Source of the DNA: an uncultured Microbacterium sp.
GTDB lineage: Bacteria; Actinomycetota; Actinomycetes; Actinomycetales; Microbacteriaceae
Reading direction: 5' to 3'
DNA length: 18,812 bases
NCBI GenBank assembly: GCA_937926065.1
Contig: CALANM010000202.1
Span: 1 to 18,812 of the forward strand
The notes beneath the pieces are model-generated. The model had not been told where the DNA came from. It was given only the letters and a program-made list of their open reading frames with translations, and searched no databases. A program made the translations under genes and the position numbers. Each line of letters begins with the position of its first letter. The first letter of the stretch is position 1. Shown here piece after piece: positions 1 to 8,954 of this stretch.

Positions 1-1
1 G

Positions 2-166
2 TCGACCGTCATGCTCGCCGACCGGGTCGCGCTGCTCGAGGGCGGACGCATCTCTGCCGTCGGCACCCACTCGGAGCTGCTGCGCACGAGCGAGCACTAC
101 CGCCACGTGATCTCGAGCCTGGAAGACGAACAAGCCCGCATGCGGGAGAGGGAGGTGAACCTGTGA
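2..166 (+). CDS. ABC exporter half-transporter, C-terminal end only (partial)
   Basis: Only the last 54 codons lie in the window; the gene begins upstream. The frame opens with STVMLADRVALLEGGRI, which is the segment directly after the H-loop (HRxSTV) of an ABC-exporter nucleotide-binding domain. It continues through a short helical tail (GTHSELL, then a charged EDEQARMREREV end) typical of this family. The stop TGA (164-166) overlaps the GTG start of the next gene (163-165), so the two halves are translationally coupled. Two adjacent exporter halves normally form a heterodimer (LmrCD/BmrCD type), with this protein as the partner of the downstream one. The transmembrane domain, Walker A and signature motif are outside the window, so I cannot say whether this half has a degenerate ATP site. 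Substrate unknown. Confidence 0.85.
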   Translation, partial: STVMLADRVALLEGGRISAVGTHSELLRTSEHYRHVISSLEDEQARMREREVNL

Positions 167-1977
167 GCGCCACGGTCATCGGCACGAGCGGCGAAGACCG
201 CTCCGACTACACGCGCGAGGAGTCGCGCGCCATCCGCCAGCGCTCGCTGCGCCTGCTCGGCTCGCTCGTGCAGCCGCTGCGCGGGCAGCTGATCCTTGCG
301 GCGGCGGTGCTCGTGGTCTCGACGGCGCTTCGCGTCGCGGGCCCTGCGCTGATCGCGTACGGAATCAACACGGCGCTGCCGGTCATCCTCGACGAGGGCG
401 ACTGGATGCCGACCATCATGGTGGTCGCGGTGTACCTGGTCGCGGGCATCGGCGGTGCAGCCCTCATCGGGTGGTACGCCGTGGTCGCGGCGCGGCTGAC
501 GCAGGCGGTCATGCTCGACCTGCGCAAGCGGATCTTCCTGCACACGCAGCGACTGAGCCTGGAGTTCCACGAGTCGTACACGTCCGGTCGCATCATCTCG
601 CGGCAGACGAGCGACCTCGACTCCATCCGCGAGCTGCTGGACGGAGGGCTCAACGAGCTCGTGTCGGGCGTGCTGTACGGGGGGTTCACGCTGATCGCGC
701 TGCTCCTGCTCGACTGGCAGTCCGGCGTCATCCTGCTCGTCATGGGCGTCCCGCTGTGGTTCATCATGCGCTGGTTCTACGTGAGCTCGCAGCGTGTGTA
801 CCGGGAGTCGCGTGTCATCAGCGCGAAGGTGATCGTCAAGTTCGTCGAGACGATGACCGGCATCCGCGCCGTCAAGGCGTTCCGCAAGGAAGCCCGCAAC
901 GACGCGGAGTTCGGCGAGCTGTCGAGCCAGTACCGAGACGTGAACCTGCGCTCGATCAAGCTGTTCGGCGTCTTCGAGCCGGGGATGATGGCCGTCGCCG
1001 CGGTGTCGGTCGCTCTCGTGCTGCTGTGGGGCGGCATCCGCGTGGAGCCCGGCGTCTACGAGATCGGCACGCTGCTGGCGGCCGTCCTCTACGTGCGCAA
1101 CTTCTTCTCGCCGCTGCAGGAGATCGCGTTCTTCCTCAACTCGTACCAGTCGGCCACGGCGGCGCTCGAGAAGGTGTCGGGGGTGCTCGAGGAGCAGCCG
1201 ACGGTGCCCGACCCCAAGAACCCTGTCGACCTGTGGAGCGCCCGCGGTCACGTCGAGTTCGACGAGGTGACGTTCGGCTACTCGGACGACCGCATCATCC
1301 TGCCGAACTTCTCGCTCGACATCCCCGCCGGACAGACGGTCGCGCTCGTGGGCACGACCGGCGCCGGCAAGTCGACGCTCGCCAAGCTCGTGTCGCGCTT
1401 CTACGACCCGTCGAAGGGCGCGGTCAGGCTCGACGACGTCGACCTGCGGATGCTGCACCCCAAGGACCTCCGGCGTGCGATCGTCATGGTCACGCAGGAG
1501 GCGTATCTGTTCAGCGGCACCGTCGCCGACAACATCGCCCTCGGAAAGCCCGACGCGACGCTGGACGAGATCCGTGCGGCAGCCCGCGCCGTGGGCGCCG
1601 ACGAGTTCATCGAGCGGCTCCCCGACGGCTACGCGACCGACGTGAACAAGCGCGGCGGCCGCGTGTCGGCGGGCCAGCGGCAGCTGATCTCGTTCGCACG
1701 GGCCTTCCTCGCCGACCCGGCCGTGCTCATCCTCGACGAGGCGACCGCGTCGCTCGACATCCCGTCGGAGCGGCAGATCCAGGACGCGCTGCAGACGCTG
1801 CTCGCCGATCGCACGGCGATCATCATCGCGCACCGCCTGTCGACGGTCGCGATCGCCGACCGTGTGCTCGTCATGGAGCACGGGCGCATCATCGAGGACG
1901 ACACCCCTGAGAACCTCATCTCGGGGGCGGGCAAGTTCGCTCAGCTCCACGCCGCCTGGCGGGAGTCGCTCGTCTGA
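163..1977 (+). CDS. ABC exporter, fused transmembrane + ATPase half-transporter
   Basis: A 604-residue protein of standard length for a type IV (B-subfamily) ABC exporter half. The N-terminal ~330 residues are a six-helix transmembrane domain, with clear hydrophobic segments around residues 45-70, 80-108, 160-200 and 265-290. The nucleotide-binding domain follows: Walker A GTTGAGKST (397-405), signature VSAGQ (501-505, in place of LSGGQ), Walker B VLILDE with catalytic Glu526, D-loop SLD, and H-loop His557 in IIIAHRLSTV. All catalytic residues are present, so this half should hydrolyse ATP. The GTG start is chosen because GGGAGGTGAA lies directly upstream and the codon overlaps the stop of the preceding half-transporter. 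It probably exports a drug, lipid or peptide as a heterodimer with that neighbour; the sequence does not reveal the substrate. Transcription probably ends at the strong hairpin at 1999-2039. Confidence 0.95.
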   Translation: MSATVIGTSGEDRSDYTREESRAIRQRSLRLLGSLVQPLRGQLILAAAVLVVSTALRVAGPALIAYGINTALPVILDEGDWMPTIMVVAVYLVAGIGGAALIGWYAVVAARLTQAVMLDLRKRIFLHTQRLSLEFHESYTSGRIISRQTSDLDSIRELLDGGLNELVSGVLYGGFTLIALLLLDWQSGVILLVMGVPLWFIMRWFYVSSQRVYRESRVISAKVIVKFVETMTGIRAVKAFRKEARNDAEFGELSSQYRDVNLRSIKLFGVFEPGMMAVAAVSVALVLLWGGIRVEPGVYEIGTLLAAVLYVRNFFSPLQEIAFFLNSYQSATAALEKVSGVLEEQPTVPDPKNPVDLWSARGHVEFDEVTFGYSDDRIILPNFSLDIPAGQTVALVGTTGAGKSTLAKLVSRFYDPSKGAVRLDDVDLRMLHPKDLRRAIVMVTQEAYLFSGTVADNIALGKPDATLDEIRAAARAVGADEFIERLPDGYATDVNKRGGRVSAGQRQLISFARAFLADPAVLILDEATASLDIPSERQIQDALQTLLADRTAIIIAHRLSTVAIADRVLVMEHGRIIEDDTPENLISGAGKFAQLHAAWRESLV

Positions 1978-1998
1978 CGCCTGGCCGCACCGGACGCA

Positions 1999-2039
1999 GA
2001 GACGGGATGCCGGAGCCGCATGCTCCGGCATCCCGTCTC
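1999..2039 (+). terminator. Strong hairpin terminator after the ABC exporter
   Basis: A perfect 17-bp inverted repeat (arms 1999-2015 and 2023-2039, reading GAGACGGGATGCCGGAG and its complement) with a 7-nt loop, starting 21 nt after the exporter stop. There is no T-tract, which is usual for high-GC actinobacterial terminators. Each arm also contains the over-represented word GGATGCC. It lies between convergent genes and could work in both directions. Confidence 0.75.
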
Positions 2040-2070
2040 CGTCTGGGGCGAAGTCGTGCTTGCGGAGGGC

Positions 2071-2110
2071 GGCGGGGCCTCGTGGGGGAGGGAGAATGCG
2101 AGGCCCCGCC
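2071..2110 (-). terminator. Second hairpin in the same convergent spacer
   Basis: A perfect 12-bp inverted repeat (GGCGGGGCCTCG at 2071-2082, complement at 2099-2110) with a 16-nt purine-rich loop. It lies 39 nt beyond the stop of the minus-strand acetyltransferase, so it is the natural terminator for that gene, while the 1999-2039 hairpin serves the plus strand. Confidence 0.6.
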
Positions 2111-2148
2111 ACCGGTCCGGAGTCCGGGGGCGGAGGTTTGTGTTCGTG

Positions 2149-2601
2149 CTAGAGGCGGATCTCGGCGATGACTTCGCCGTATTCGGTCTCACCGACCGGG
2201 GTGAAGCCGACGCGGCGGAAGAAGGCCTCGGGGCCGCCTTCGCCGGCTTCGTAGATGACGTTGACGTGATCCATGCCGCGACGACGCGCCTCTTCGAGGA
2301 GCTTCTCGACCGCGTAGCGGCCGACGCCGCGTCCCTGGTCGTCTGCGTCGACGTTGATGCGCCACAGCACGGATCGGAAATGCTCCTGCGGCGCGTCGGG
2401 GTCGAAGTTCGCGCTCACGAAGCCGACGACCTCGTTGTCATCGAGCACGACCCGCTGCCACGCGGTGGCCGGATTGATCACCGCCGCCGCGACCGCATAG
2501 CTGGTCGGGGCGAGGAACTGCTCCTGCCCGGGCTTGAGGGACATGGCGTTGACCGCGACGATCGTCGCGGCCGACAGTTCCACCAGTCGAAGCTCGGTCA
2601 T
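2149..2601 (-). CDS. GNAT-family N-acetyltransferase, polyamine (BltD/PaiA-like) type
   Basis: A 150-residue single-domain GNAT protein that transfers acetyl from acetyl-CoA to an amine. The acetyl-CoA pyrophosphate-binding motif A is QGRGVG (89-94), following the beta4 strand VLWRINVDADD. The C-terminal FFRRVGFTPVGE (127-138) is the usual GNAT beta5/alpha4 segment. The N-terminal half, with NAMSLKPGQEQFLAP (18-32), resembles diamine/spermidine acetyltransferases such as BltD, so a polyamine or similar amine is the best guess. That assignment is by recalled similarity and is not proven. The ATG start has a GGGG stretch a few bases upstream and sits at the edge of the promoter-containing spacer that also serves icd. 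It is monocistronic and convergent with the ABC exporter. Confidence 0.85.
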   Translation of the reverse strand: MTELRLVELSAATIVAVNAMSLKPGQEQFLAPTSYAVAAAVINPATAWQRVVLDDNEVVGFVSANFDPDAPQEHFRSVLWRINVDADDQGRGVGRYAVEKLLEEARRRGMDHVNVIYEAGEGGPEAFFRRVGFTPVGETEYGEVIAEIRL

Positions 2602-2672
2602 GGCCCCAGGCTACCGGTCGAGGTCCCGCGCCGCACGGAATGTTTCCCATCGCAGGCGGCAGCGCCCCGAGT

Positions 2673-2690
2673 TATCTCGACGTCGAGATA
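2673..2690. promoter_or_regulatory. Perfect 18-bp palindromic operator upstream of icd
   Basis: TATCTCGACGTCGAGATA reads identically on both strands, in an AT-rich patch unlike the surroundings. It lies 62-79 nt before the icd start. Its right half overlaps a plausible -35 (2683-2688), 18 nt upstream of a TAGGCT -10 at 2707-2712, so a bound repressor would block icd transcription. The shape (two near-symmetric AT-flanked halves around CGACGTCG) fits a MarR-family dimer site. In Streptomyces the MarR-family regulator TamR is reported to control isocitrate dehydrogenase, aconitase and malate synthase, which makes a TamR-like protein the leading candidate. The regulator is not in this window. 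Confidence 0.65.
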
Positions 2691-2712
2691 TTTTCGGCGG
2701 GTGCGATAGGCT
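2683..2712 (+). promoter_or_regulatory. Likely icd promoter
   Basis: A TAGGCT -10 element (2707-2712, in GCGATAGGCTGAAG) is preceded at 18 nt by TCGAGA (2683-2688) as a weak -35. Transcription would start near 2719, giving a leader of about 33 nt carrying the ribosome binding site CAGGAGA (2737-2743). The -35 lies inside the palindrome at 2673-2690. Assignment is by motif only. Confidence 0.5.
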
Positions 2713-2751
2713 GAAGGCCGATTCCACGACGCTCACCAGGAGACATCTGAC

Positions 2752-4965
<2,214 letters not shown>

Positions 4966-4980
4966 GCGTTCGTCTCACGA

Positions 4981-5018
4981 ACGAAGGCGCGGTCCCGCAG
5001 AGGGGGCCGCGCCTTCGT
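4981..5018 (+). terminator. Hairpin terminator after icd
   Basis: A 12-bp perfect inverted repeat (ACGAAGGCGCGG at 4981-4992, complement at 5007-5018). The inner CCC/GGG bases can extend the stem through one G-U pair. It begins 15 nt after the icd stop and has no T-tract. It could also terminate the convergent esterase gene. Confidence 0.75.
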
Positions 5019-5026
5019 CGTGGGAG

Positions 5027-5058
5027 CGCTCAGCCCCTGACCCGCTCAGCCCCTGACC
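5027..5058. repeat. 16-bp perfect tandem duplication across the esterase stop codon
   Basis: The unit CGCTCAGCCCCTGACC occurs at 5027-5042 and again at 5043-5058 without spacer. The second copy contains the stop codon and last codons of the minus-strand esterase (5046-6020); the first copy is immediately 3' of it. It is probably a recent slippage duplication that leaves the coding end intact. Confidence 0.8.
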
Positions 5059-6020
5059 CGCTCGGCGAGGAACTCTGTCTGCGCGACCCACTGATACGTC
5101 TGCCCGCCCTCGTGGTCGTTGTGCGTGTAGACCTCGATGCGCCGGTCGTCGGATGCGTAGCTGTTGAACGCCGCGAACACGGTCGACGGCGGGCACGTCA
5201 CGTCGTGGAGCGCGACCGAGAAGAGCGCGGGGGCGGTCGCTCTCCGAGCGAACGACACGCCGTCGAAGTACGAGAGCGTGCGGAAGACGCGCTCGTCGGC
5301 GCCGCGGTGGACGGCCAGGTAGTTGACGACCTCCTGGTATGGGTAGGCGTCGGTGAGGCCCACGGCGCGCTCGAAGTGGCAGAGGAACGGGACATCGGGC
5401 ATCACGGCGACGAGCCTGTCGGCGAGGCCGGCGACCGCGAGGGCGATGCCGCCGCCCTGGCTCGTCCCGGTGACGGCGACGCGGTCGCCGTCGATCCCCG
5501 GCAGCGCACGCACGGCGTCGACGGCAAGCACCGCGTCGGTGAACAGGCGCCGGTAGTAGTAGTCGGCCGGGTCTTCGATGCCGCGCGTCATGTACCCGGG
5601 CGTCGCCGGCCCCGAGCCGTGCGGGTCGGGCGTCGAGCCCCCGGATCCCCAGCCAGAGCCTTGGCCGCGCGTGTCCATCACCAGGTGCGCGCAGCCGGCC
5701 GACGCCCAGCCGAGCCGTTCGACGGGCAGGCCGCGCCCGCCGCCGTAGCCGAGGTACTCGACGACCGCCGGCAGCGGTCCCTCGTGGTCACGGGGGAGGA
5801 GGAGCCAAGCCTTCACCGGGTCGCCGCCGTAGCCGGAGAAGGTGACGTCGAAGACATCGAGCGTCGTGAGCGGCGTCGGATGCGCGACGACGGTCGGCGG
5901 CTGCGCGAGGGCGCGGGATGCCGTCAGCGTCTCCGCCCAGAAGGCGTCGAAGTCGTCGGGTTCGGCGACCTCGGGGCGATAGGCGCGGAGCTCGGGCAGG
6001 CTCAGATCGAAGCGTGGCAC
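5046..6020 (-). CDS. CE7-family acetyl (xylan) esterase / cephalosporin-C deacetylase
   Basis: A 324-residue alpha/beta hydrolase of typical CE7 length (~320). The family hallmarks are RGQG (118-121), nucleophile elbow GTSQGG with Ser187, Asp273 in LHDVTCPP, and His303 in NDHEGG, giving a complete Ser-Asp-His triad. CE7 enzymes remove acetyl groups from short acetylated xylo-oligosaccharides and from small esters such as cephalosporin C. There is no signal peptide, so it would act in the cytosol on imported acetylated sugars. The start is GTG (6018-6020) with a GGTGG sequence upstream. It follows the L,D-transpeptidase gene by only 40 nt on the same strand, so co-transcription is possible. 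A TATGGT sequence just before the start could also be an own -10 giving a leaderless message. No xylan genes are nearby. Confidence 0.93.
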   Translation of the reverse strand: MPRFDLSLPELRAYRPEVAEPDDFDAFWAETLTASRALAQPPTVVAHPTPLTTLDVFDVTFSGYGGDPVKAWLLLPRDHEGPLPAVVEYLGYGGGRGLPVERLGWASAGCAHLVMDTRGQGSGWGSGGSTPDPHGSGPATPGYMTRGIEDPADYYYRRLFTDAVLAVDAVRALPGIDGDRVAVTGTSQGGGIALAVAGLADRLVAVMPDVPFLCHFERAVGLTDAYPYQEVVNYLAVHRGADERVFRTLSYFDGVSFARRATAPALFSVALHDVTCPPSTVFAAFNSYASDDRRIEVYTHNDHEGGQTYQWVAQTEFLAERVRG

Positions 6021-6060
6021 GGAGCCACCATATCGACCCGAACGGGCGTGCCTGCCGCGG

Positions 6061-7512
6061 TCAGCCGTGGATCCAGACGTCGACGCCCACCGGAGACCAG
6101 TCGTAGATGCGCTTCGCCTTGGCGGGCGGCATGTTGACGCAGCCGGCGCTCATGCGGTGGCCGAAGTTGTTGTGCCAGTACGCGCCGTGGAAGGCCTGGT
6201 TGCCGTTGAAGTACATGACCCAGGGCACGTCGGGCTGCTCGTAGGGCGTGCCGGTGTCGCGAGAGACGCCGCGCATCGTCTGCAGCGAGGTCTTCCAGCC
6301 GATCGAGTAGTGCCCGTGGTAGGTCTCGGCACCATGGCGGCCACTCGAGATGAGCCACGTGTCGACGACCTCGCCGTTCTCCTTGAGGTAAAGGCGCTGT
6401 CTGCTGATGTCCACCTCGAGCAGCCGGGCGAGCTCGGTGGTCTTGTGCGGGGTGACCTCGACGGGGAGCGCGAACACGGCGTCGCCCGTGGCGAGCTGCG
6501 CGGCGAAGTCGTCGGCGAGCCCGGTCGTGTCGCCGAGGACGCGGCCGTCCTGGCCCTCGACGATCGTGCGCAGCACGTCGCCCTCGCTGTTGGTGACGAC
6601 GGTCGCGTCGACGACCTTCTGGTCGATGTCGTCGGCGAGGTCGTCGAGGGCGGCCTGGATGCCGGCGGTGTCGGCCGTGAAGGCGAACTCGCCGTCGGCG
6701 TCGAGATCGACCGTGATCCAGGAGGCGGCGGTCTTCCTGCCGACGGGCACGGTGCGCTCGTCGCCGACGTAGAAGCCGATCTCGTCGAGGATGCCGTTGA
6801 GCCGGGCGGCGGCCGATTCGGCCTTCTCGGTGCTCGCGGGGTGGGCGACCGCGACGATCTCCGGGTCGATGACGACCTCGGTGCGGCCCGCCGTGAACGC
6901 TTCCTGCACGGCGACGGCGATGGCGTCGACGTCGATGCCTTCGCCGTCGACGGCCGGAGTGGCGACATAGCTCTGGCCGTCGAAGGCCACCGACGCCGCG
7001 GTGGGCGCGGTGTACAGGTCCGGGGCGGCCTCTTGCAGCGCCGCGGTGGCCGCGGCGGAGTCGAGGGCGACCTCGGCATCCGTGCCCTCGGCGAACCACT
7101 GCGTCACGTTCCACATGGGGTGCTCCTGGAACGCGTGTCCGGCCAGGGCGCCGGCATCGACGGACGCGCCGAGGTCGGCGCCGGTGACCGTCGGGCCCCC
7201 GTCTCCGAGCTGCACCGTCATGGCGGACAGTCGCTGCGAGATCGCCTCGCGTGCGCCGCCCTCTGTCATGAGGCCGACGGGGACGCCGGCGACGGCGGTG
7301 CCCGGCGCGATCAGCACGAGCGATGCGGCGACGGCTCCGACGGCGACCACGCCGATGGGGAGGCCGATGCGCAGGCCCCAGCGCTTGCGAGGCGGCGCGG
7401 GCTCTGCAGGAGCCCACTGGAGCACCGGCTGGGGCTGGCCAGGATCGGAGGAGGCGGTGTCGAGGCGGGCGGCTTCGGACGATTCGACGTCCGACGTCGT
7501 CAGTTCTGTCAC
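6061..7512 (-). CDS. L,D-transpeptidase, membrane-anchored, YkuD domain with PG-binding domains
   Basis: This 483-residue protein has a cytosolic, Pro-rich N-terminal segment (1-45), a single hydrophobic helix (about 50-75, IGLPIGVVAVGAVAASLVLI) that anchors it with the remainder outside, and two stretches resembling the putative peptidoglycan-binding (PG_binding_4) fold (about 80-350). A C-terminal YkuD catalytic domain starts near VDISRQRLYLKENG. The catalytic core is His442 (HGAYWHNNFGH) and Cys458 in MSAGCVNM. The family forms 3-3 crosslinks in peptidoglycan. The usual S-H-G-C motif reads S-A-G-C here (Ala456). The GTG start at 7510-7512 is preceded by CCCGGGGGTG as ribosome binding site. 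It is divergent from the ROK repressor; the 213-bp spacer holds TGTAA direct repeats suggestive of envelope regulation. Confidence 0.93.
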   Translation of the reverse strand: MTELTTSDVESSEAARLDTASSDPGQPQPVLQWAPAEPAPPRKRWGLRIGLPIGVVAVGAVAASLVLIAPGTAVAGVPVGLMTEGGAREAISQRLSAMTVQLGDGGPTVTGADLGASVDAGALAGHAFQEHPMWNVTQWFAEGTDAEVALDSAAATAALQEAAPDLYTAPTAASVAFDGQSYVATPAVDGEGIDVDAIAVAVQEAFTAGRTEVVIDPEIVAVAHPASTEKAESAAARLNGILDEIGFYVGDERTVPVGRKTAASWITVDLDADGEFAFTADTAGIQAALDDLADDIDQKVVDATVVTNSEGDVLRTIVEGQDGRVLGDTTGLADDFAAQLATGDAVFALPVEVTPHKTTELARLLEVDISRQRLYLKENGEVVDTWLISSGRHGAETYHGHYSIGWKTSLQTMRGVSRDTGTPYEQPDVPWVMYFNGNQAFHGAYWHNNFGHRMSAGCVNMPPAKAKRIYDWSPVGVDVWIHG

Positions 7513-7645
7513 GTGGCACCCCCGGGCGATCTGCGCCGCAGCGCACTTGGAATGGTACGTGACCCGGCTGGGAAGCAGGCGGATGAGGCCGGCGTCGTTG
7601 CGTCACCGTGACATGGCGCGTGCGGGGGAGGAGCGGGTGAGGGAA

Positions 7646-7662
7646 TGTAACGGTTTTGTAAA
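7646..7662. promoter_or_regulatory. TGTAA direct repeats, possible MtrA-type site
   Basis: TGTAAC (7646-7651) and TGTAAA (7657-7662) are direct repeats exactly 11 bp apart, so both face the same side of the helix. Actinobacterial MtrA response regulators bind GTAAC-like direct repeats in front of cell-wall genes, and the divergent gene here is a peptidoglycan transpeptidase. The link is inference from memory of the motif. Confidence 0.35.
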
Positions 7663-7703
7663 TGGTCCTGCCGAATTCGCGCCGACGTCTTGCGCAGGGG
7701 GGA

Positions 7704-7720
7704 TTCGTAAGTTCTACTAA
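7704..7720. promoter_or_regulatory. Inverted repeat, probable ROK repressor operator
   Basis: TTCGTAAGTTCTACTAA has half-sites TTCGTA (7704-7709) and TACTAA (7715-7720), which match as an inverted repeat at 5 of 6 positions around a 5-nt centre. ROK repressors of the NagC/XylR class typically bind AT-rich inverted repeats of this TTnGTA...TACnAA kind. It sits immediately upstream of the ROK regulator gene and overlaps its likely -10, so autoregulation is expected. Confidence 0.5.
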
Positions 7721-7725
7721 CAAAC

Positions 7726-8901
7726 ATGTCCCGCACCGATGCGCACATCGCAGCGTCCGACGCAGCCGCCGTCGGCCGCTCCTTCGGACACGGCCGCGCT
7801 CTCCGCCACGCCGCCAAGGTGCTTCCCGAGCACGCCCGCGCGCACAACCGGTCGCTCGTGCTGCAGACGCTCTTCCACCAGGGGGCCCGCAGCCGCGCCG
7901 ACCTCTCGCGCGAGACCGGCCTCACGCGCGTCACGATCTCCGACCTCGTGGCCGAGCTCATCGCCGACGGCTACGTCGTCGAACAGGGCGTACGCGAGGC
8001 ATCCGGTCCGGGCAAGCCCGCCATCCTGGTCGATCTCGACCGTGAGGGCCACCGCATCGTGGGACTCGATCTGTCGGGCCCGCGCGACCTGCGCGGGGCC
8101 GTGCTCACGCTGGACGGCGAGATCGTCGCCCGGCACGAGGTCGCCGTCCCCGCCGACCGCGGCGAAGTGCTCGCAGCCGTGACGCAGCTGGCACGCGAGC
8201 TCATCGCCGACGCGCACGCTCCCGTTCTGGGCGTGGGGGTCGGAACCCCCGGTGTCGTCGACGACCGCGGCGTCGTGCTCACCGCACCCAACTTCGGCTG
8301 GACGGGACTGGACCTGCAGCGCGTGCTCTCGGAGGAGCTCGGGCTCCCCGTGCTCGTCGCGAACGACGCCAACGCCGCCGTGCTCGCGGAGTACACCTTC
8401 GGCGGCGCCCACGACGACGTCATGCTCGTGCGCGTCGGCCTCGGTGTCGGCTCGGGGCTGCTCGCGGGCGGCCAGCCGATGCGCGGCAGCCGCTACGCCG
8501 CCGGTGAGATCGGCCACGTCACGGTCGGCACCGACGGCGGCCCCGCGTGCGTGTGCGGCAAGGTCGGCTGCCTCGAGGCGTGGCTGTCGGTGCCGGCGCT
8601 CCAGGCCAGGATCGCGGCCGACGGCGCCGGTGCGGAGGCCACGCTGCGCGACGCGGGAGAGCGGCTGGGCATCGCCCTCGCTCCCATCGTCGGCGCCCTC
8701 GACCTGTCGGAGATCGTGCTCTCCGGCCCTGCTGAGCTCCTCGACGGACCCCTCGCCGACGCGACCGTCGAGACCCTGCGCACGCGCACGCTCGCACGGT
8801 TCCACGACGGCGTGCGCGTTCGGATGACGGAGCAAGGCGAGGACATCGTCCTCCGCGGCGCCGCTGTCACGGTTCTCTCGGGTCAGCTCGGAGTGACCTG
8901 A
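7726..8901 (+). CDS. ROK-family transcriptional repressor (NagC/XylR type)
   Basis: A 391-residue regulator with an N-terminal winged helix-turn-helix (about 41-90, NRSLVLQTLFHQGARSRADL and LTRVTISDLVAELIADG) joined to a ROK sugar-binding domain (about 108-390). The ROK features are NDAN with Asp214, GEIGH with His264, and the zinc-binding cluster CVCGKVGC (Cys275, Cys277, Cys282). The first nucleotide-binding loop is DLSGPR instead of DxGGT, as expected for a regulator that senses sugar without phosphorylating it. Its place at the head of the amino-sugar import operon suggests it represses that operon until GlcNAc or a phosphorylated derivative is present. There is no ribosome binding site near the ATG (the closest G-run is about 25 nt away), and a -35 TTGCGC (7690-7695) with TCTACT (7713-7718) would start the RNA at about the ATG, so translation may be leaderless. 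Confidence 0.92.
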   Translation: MSRTDAHIAASDAAAVGRSFGHGRALRHAAKVLPEHARAHNRSLVLQTLFHQGARSRADLSRETGLTRVTISDLVAELIADGYVVEQGVREASGPGKPAILVDLDREGHRIVGLDLSGPRDLRGAVLTLDGEIVARHEVAVPADRGEVLAAVTQLARELIADAHAPVLGVGVGTPGVVDDRGVVLTAPNFGWTGLDLQRVLSEELGLPVLVANDANAAVLAEYTFGGAHDDVMLVRVGLGVGSGLLAGGQPMRGSRYAAGEIGHVTVGTDGGPACVCGKVGCLEAWLSVPALQARIAADGAGAEATLRDAGERLGIALAPIVGALDLSEIVLSGPAELLDGPLADATVETLRTRTLARFHDGVRVRMTEQGEDIVLRGAAVTVLSGQLGVT

Positions 8902-8954
8902 GCCGAGTCCCTGGACGGGTCATCGACGTCCTCTCCGGATGGGTCGCCCGGCCC

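Larger units (their letters stand above)
7513..7725. promoter_or_regulatory. Divergent promoter region between L,D-transpeptidase and ROK repressor
   Basis: A 213-bp non-coding spacer, clearly more AT-rich near 7640-7725 than its flanks. It contains a GTCACCGTGAC inverted repeat (7602-7612), two TGTAA units spaced 11 bp apart (7646-7650 and 7657-7661), and a ROK-like inverted repeat (7704-7720). I see no gene in it. A convincing -10/-35 pair for the transpeptidase was not found. Confidence 0.6.

Noticed and set aside
97..2112. Long minus-strand open frame (671 codons) opposite the ABC exporter
   Set aside because: Its translation is Arg/Asp/Glu/His-rich with no recognisable domain. It mirrors the G/C third-position bias of the real gene, which has all ABC motifs.
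6088..6106. ACTGGTCT half-match to a DasR box inside the L,D-transpeptidase gene
   Set aside because: It lies in the coding end (Asp-Trp-Ser) far from any promoter, and only one half-site matches.
7663..7674. TGGTCCTGCCGA as a second DasR box upstream of the ROK repressor
   Set aside because: Only 8 of 12 core positions match and the second half-site is poor; chance is a sufficient explanation.
8913..8931. GGACG...CGTCC inverted repeat between ROK repressor and binding-protein gene as terminator
   Set aside because: A 5-bp stem with a 9-nt loop is not beyond chance at this GC content.
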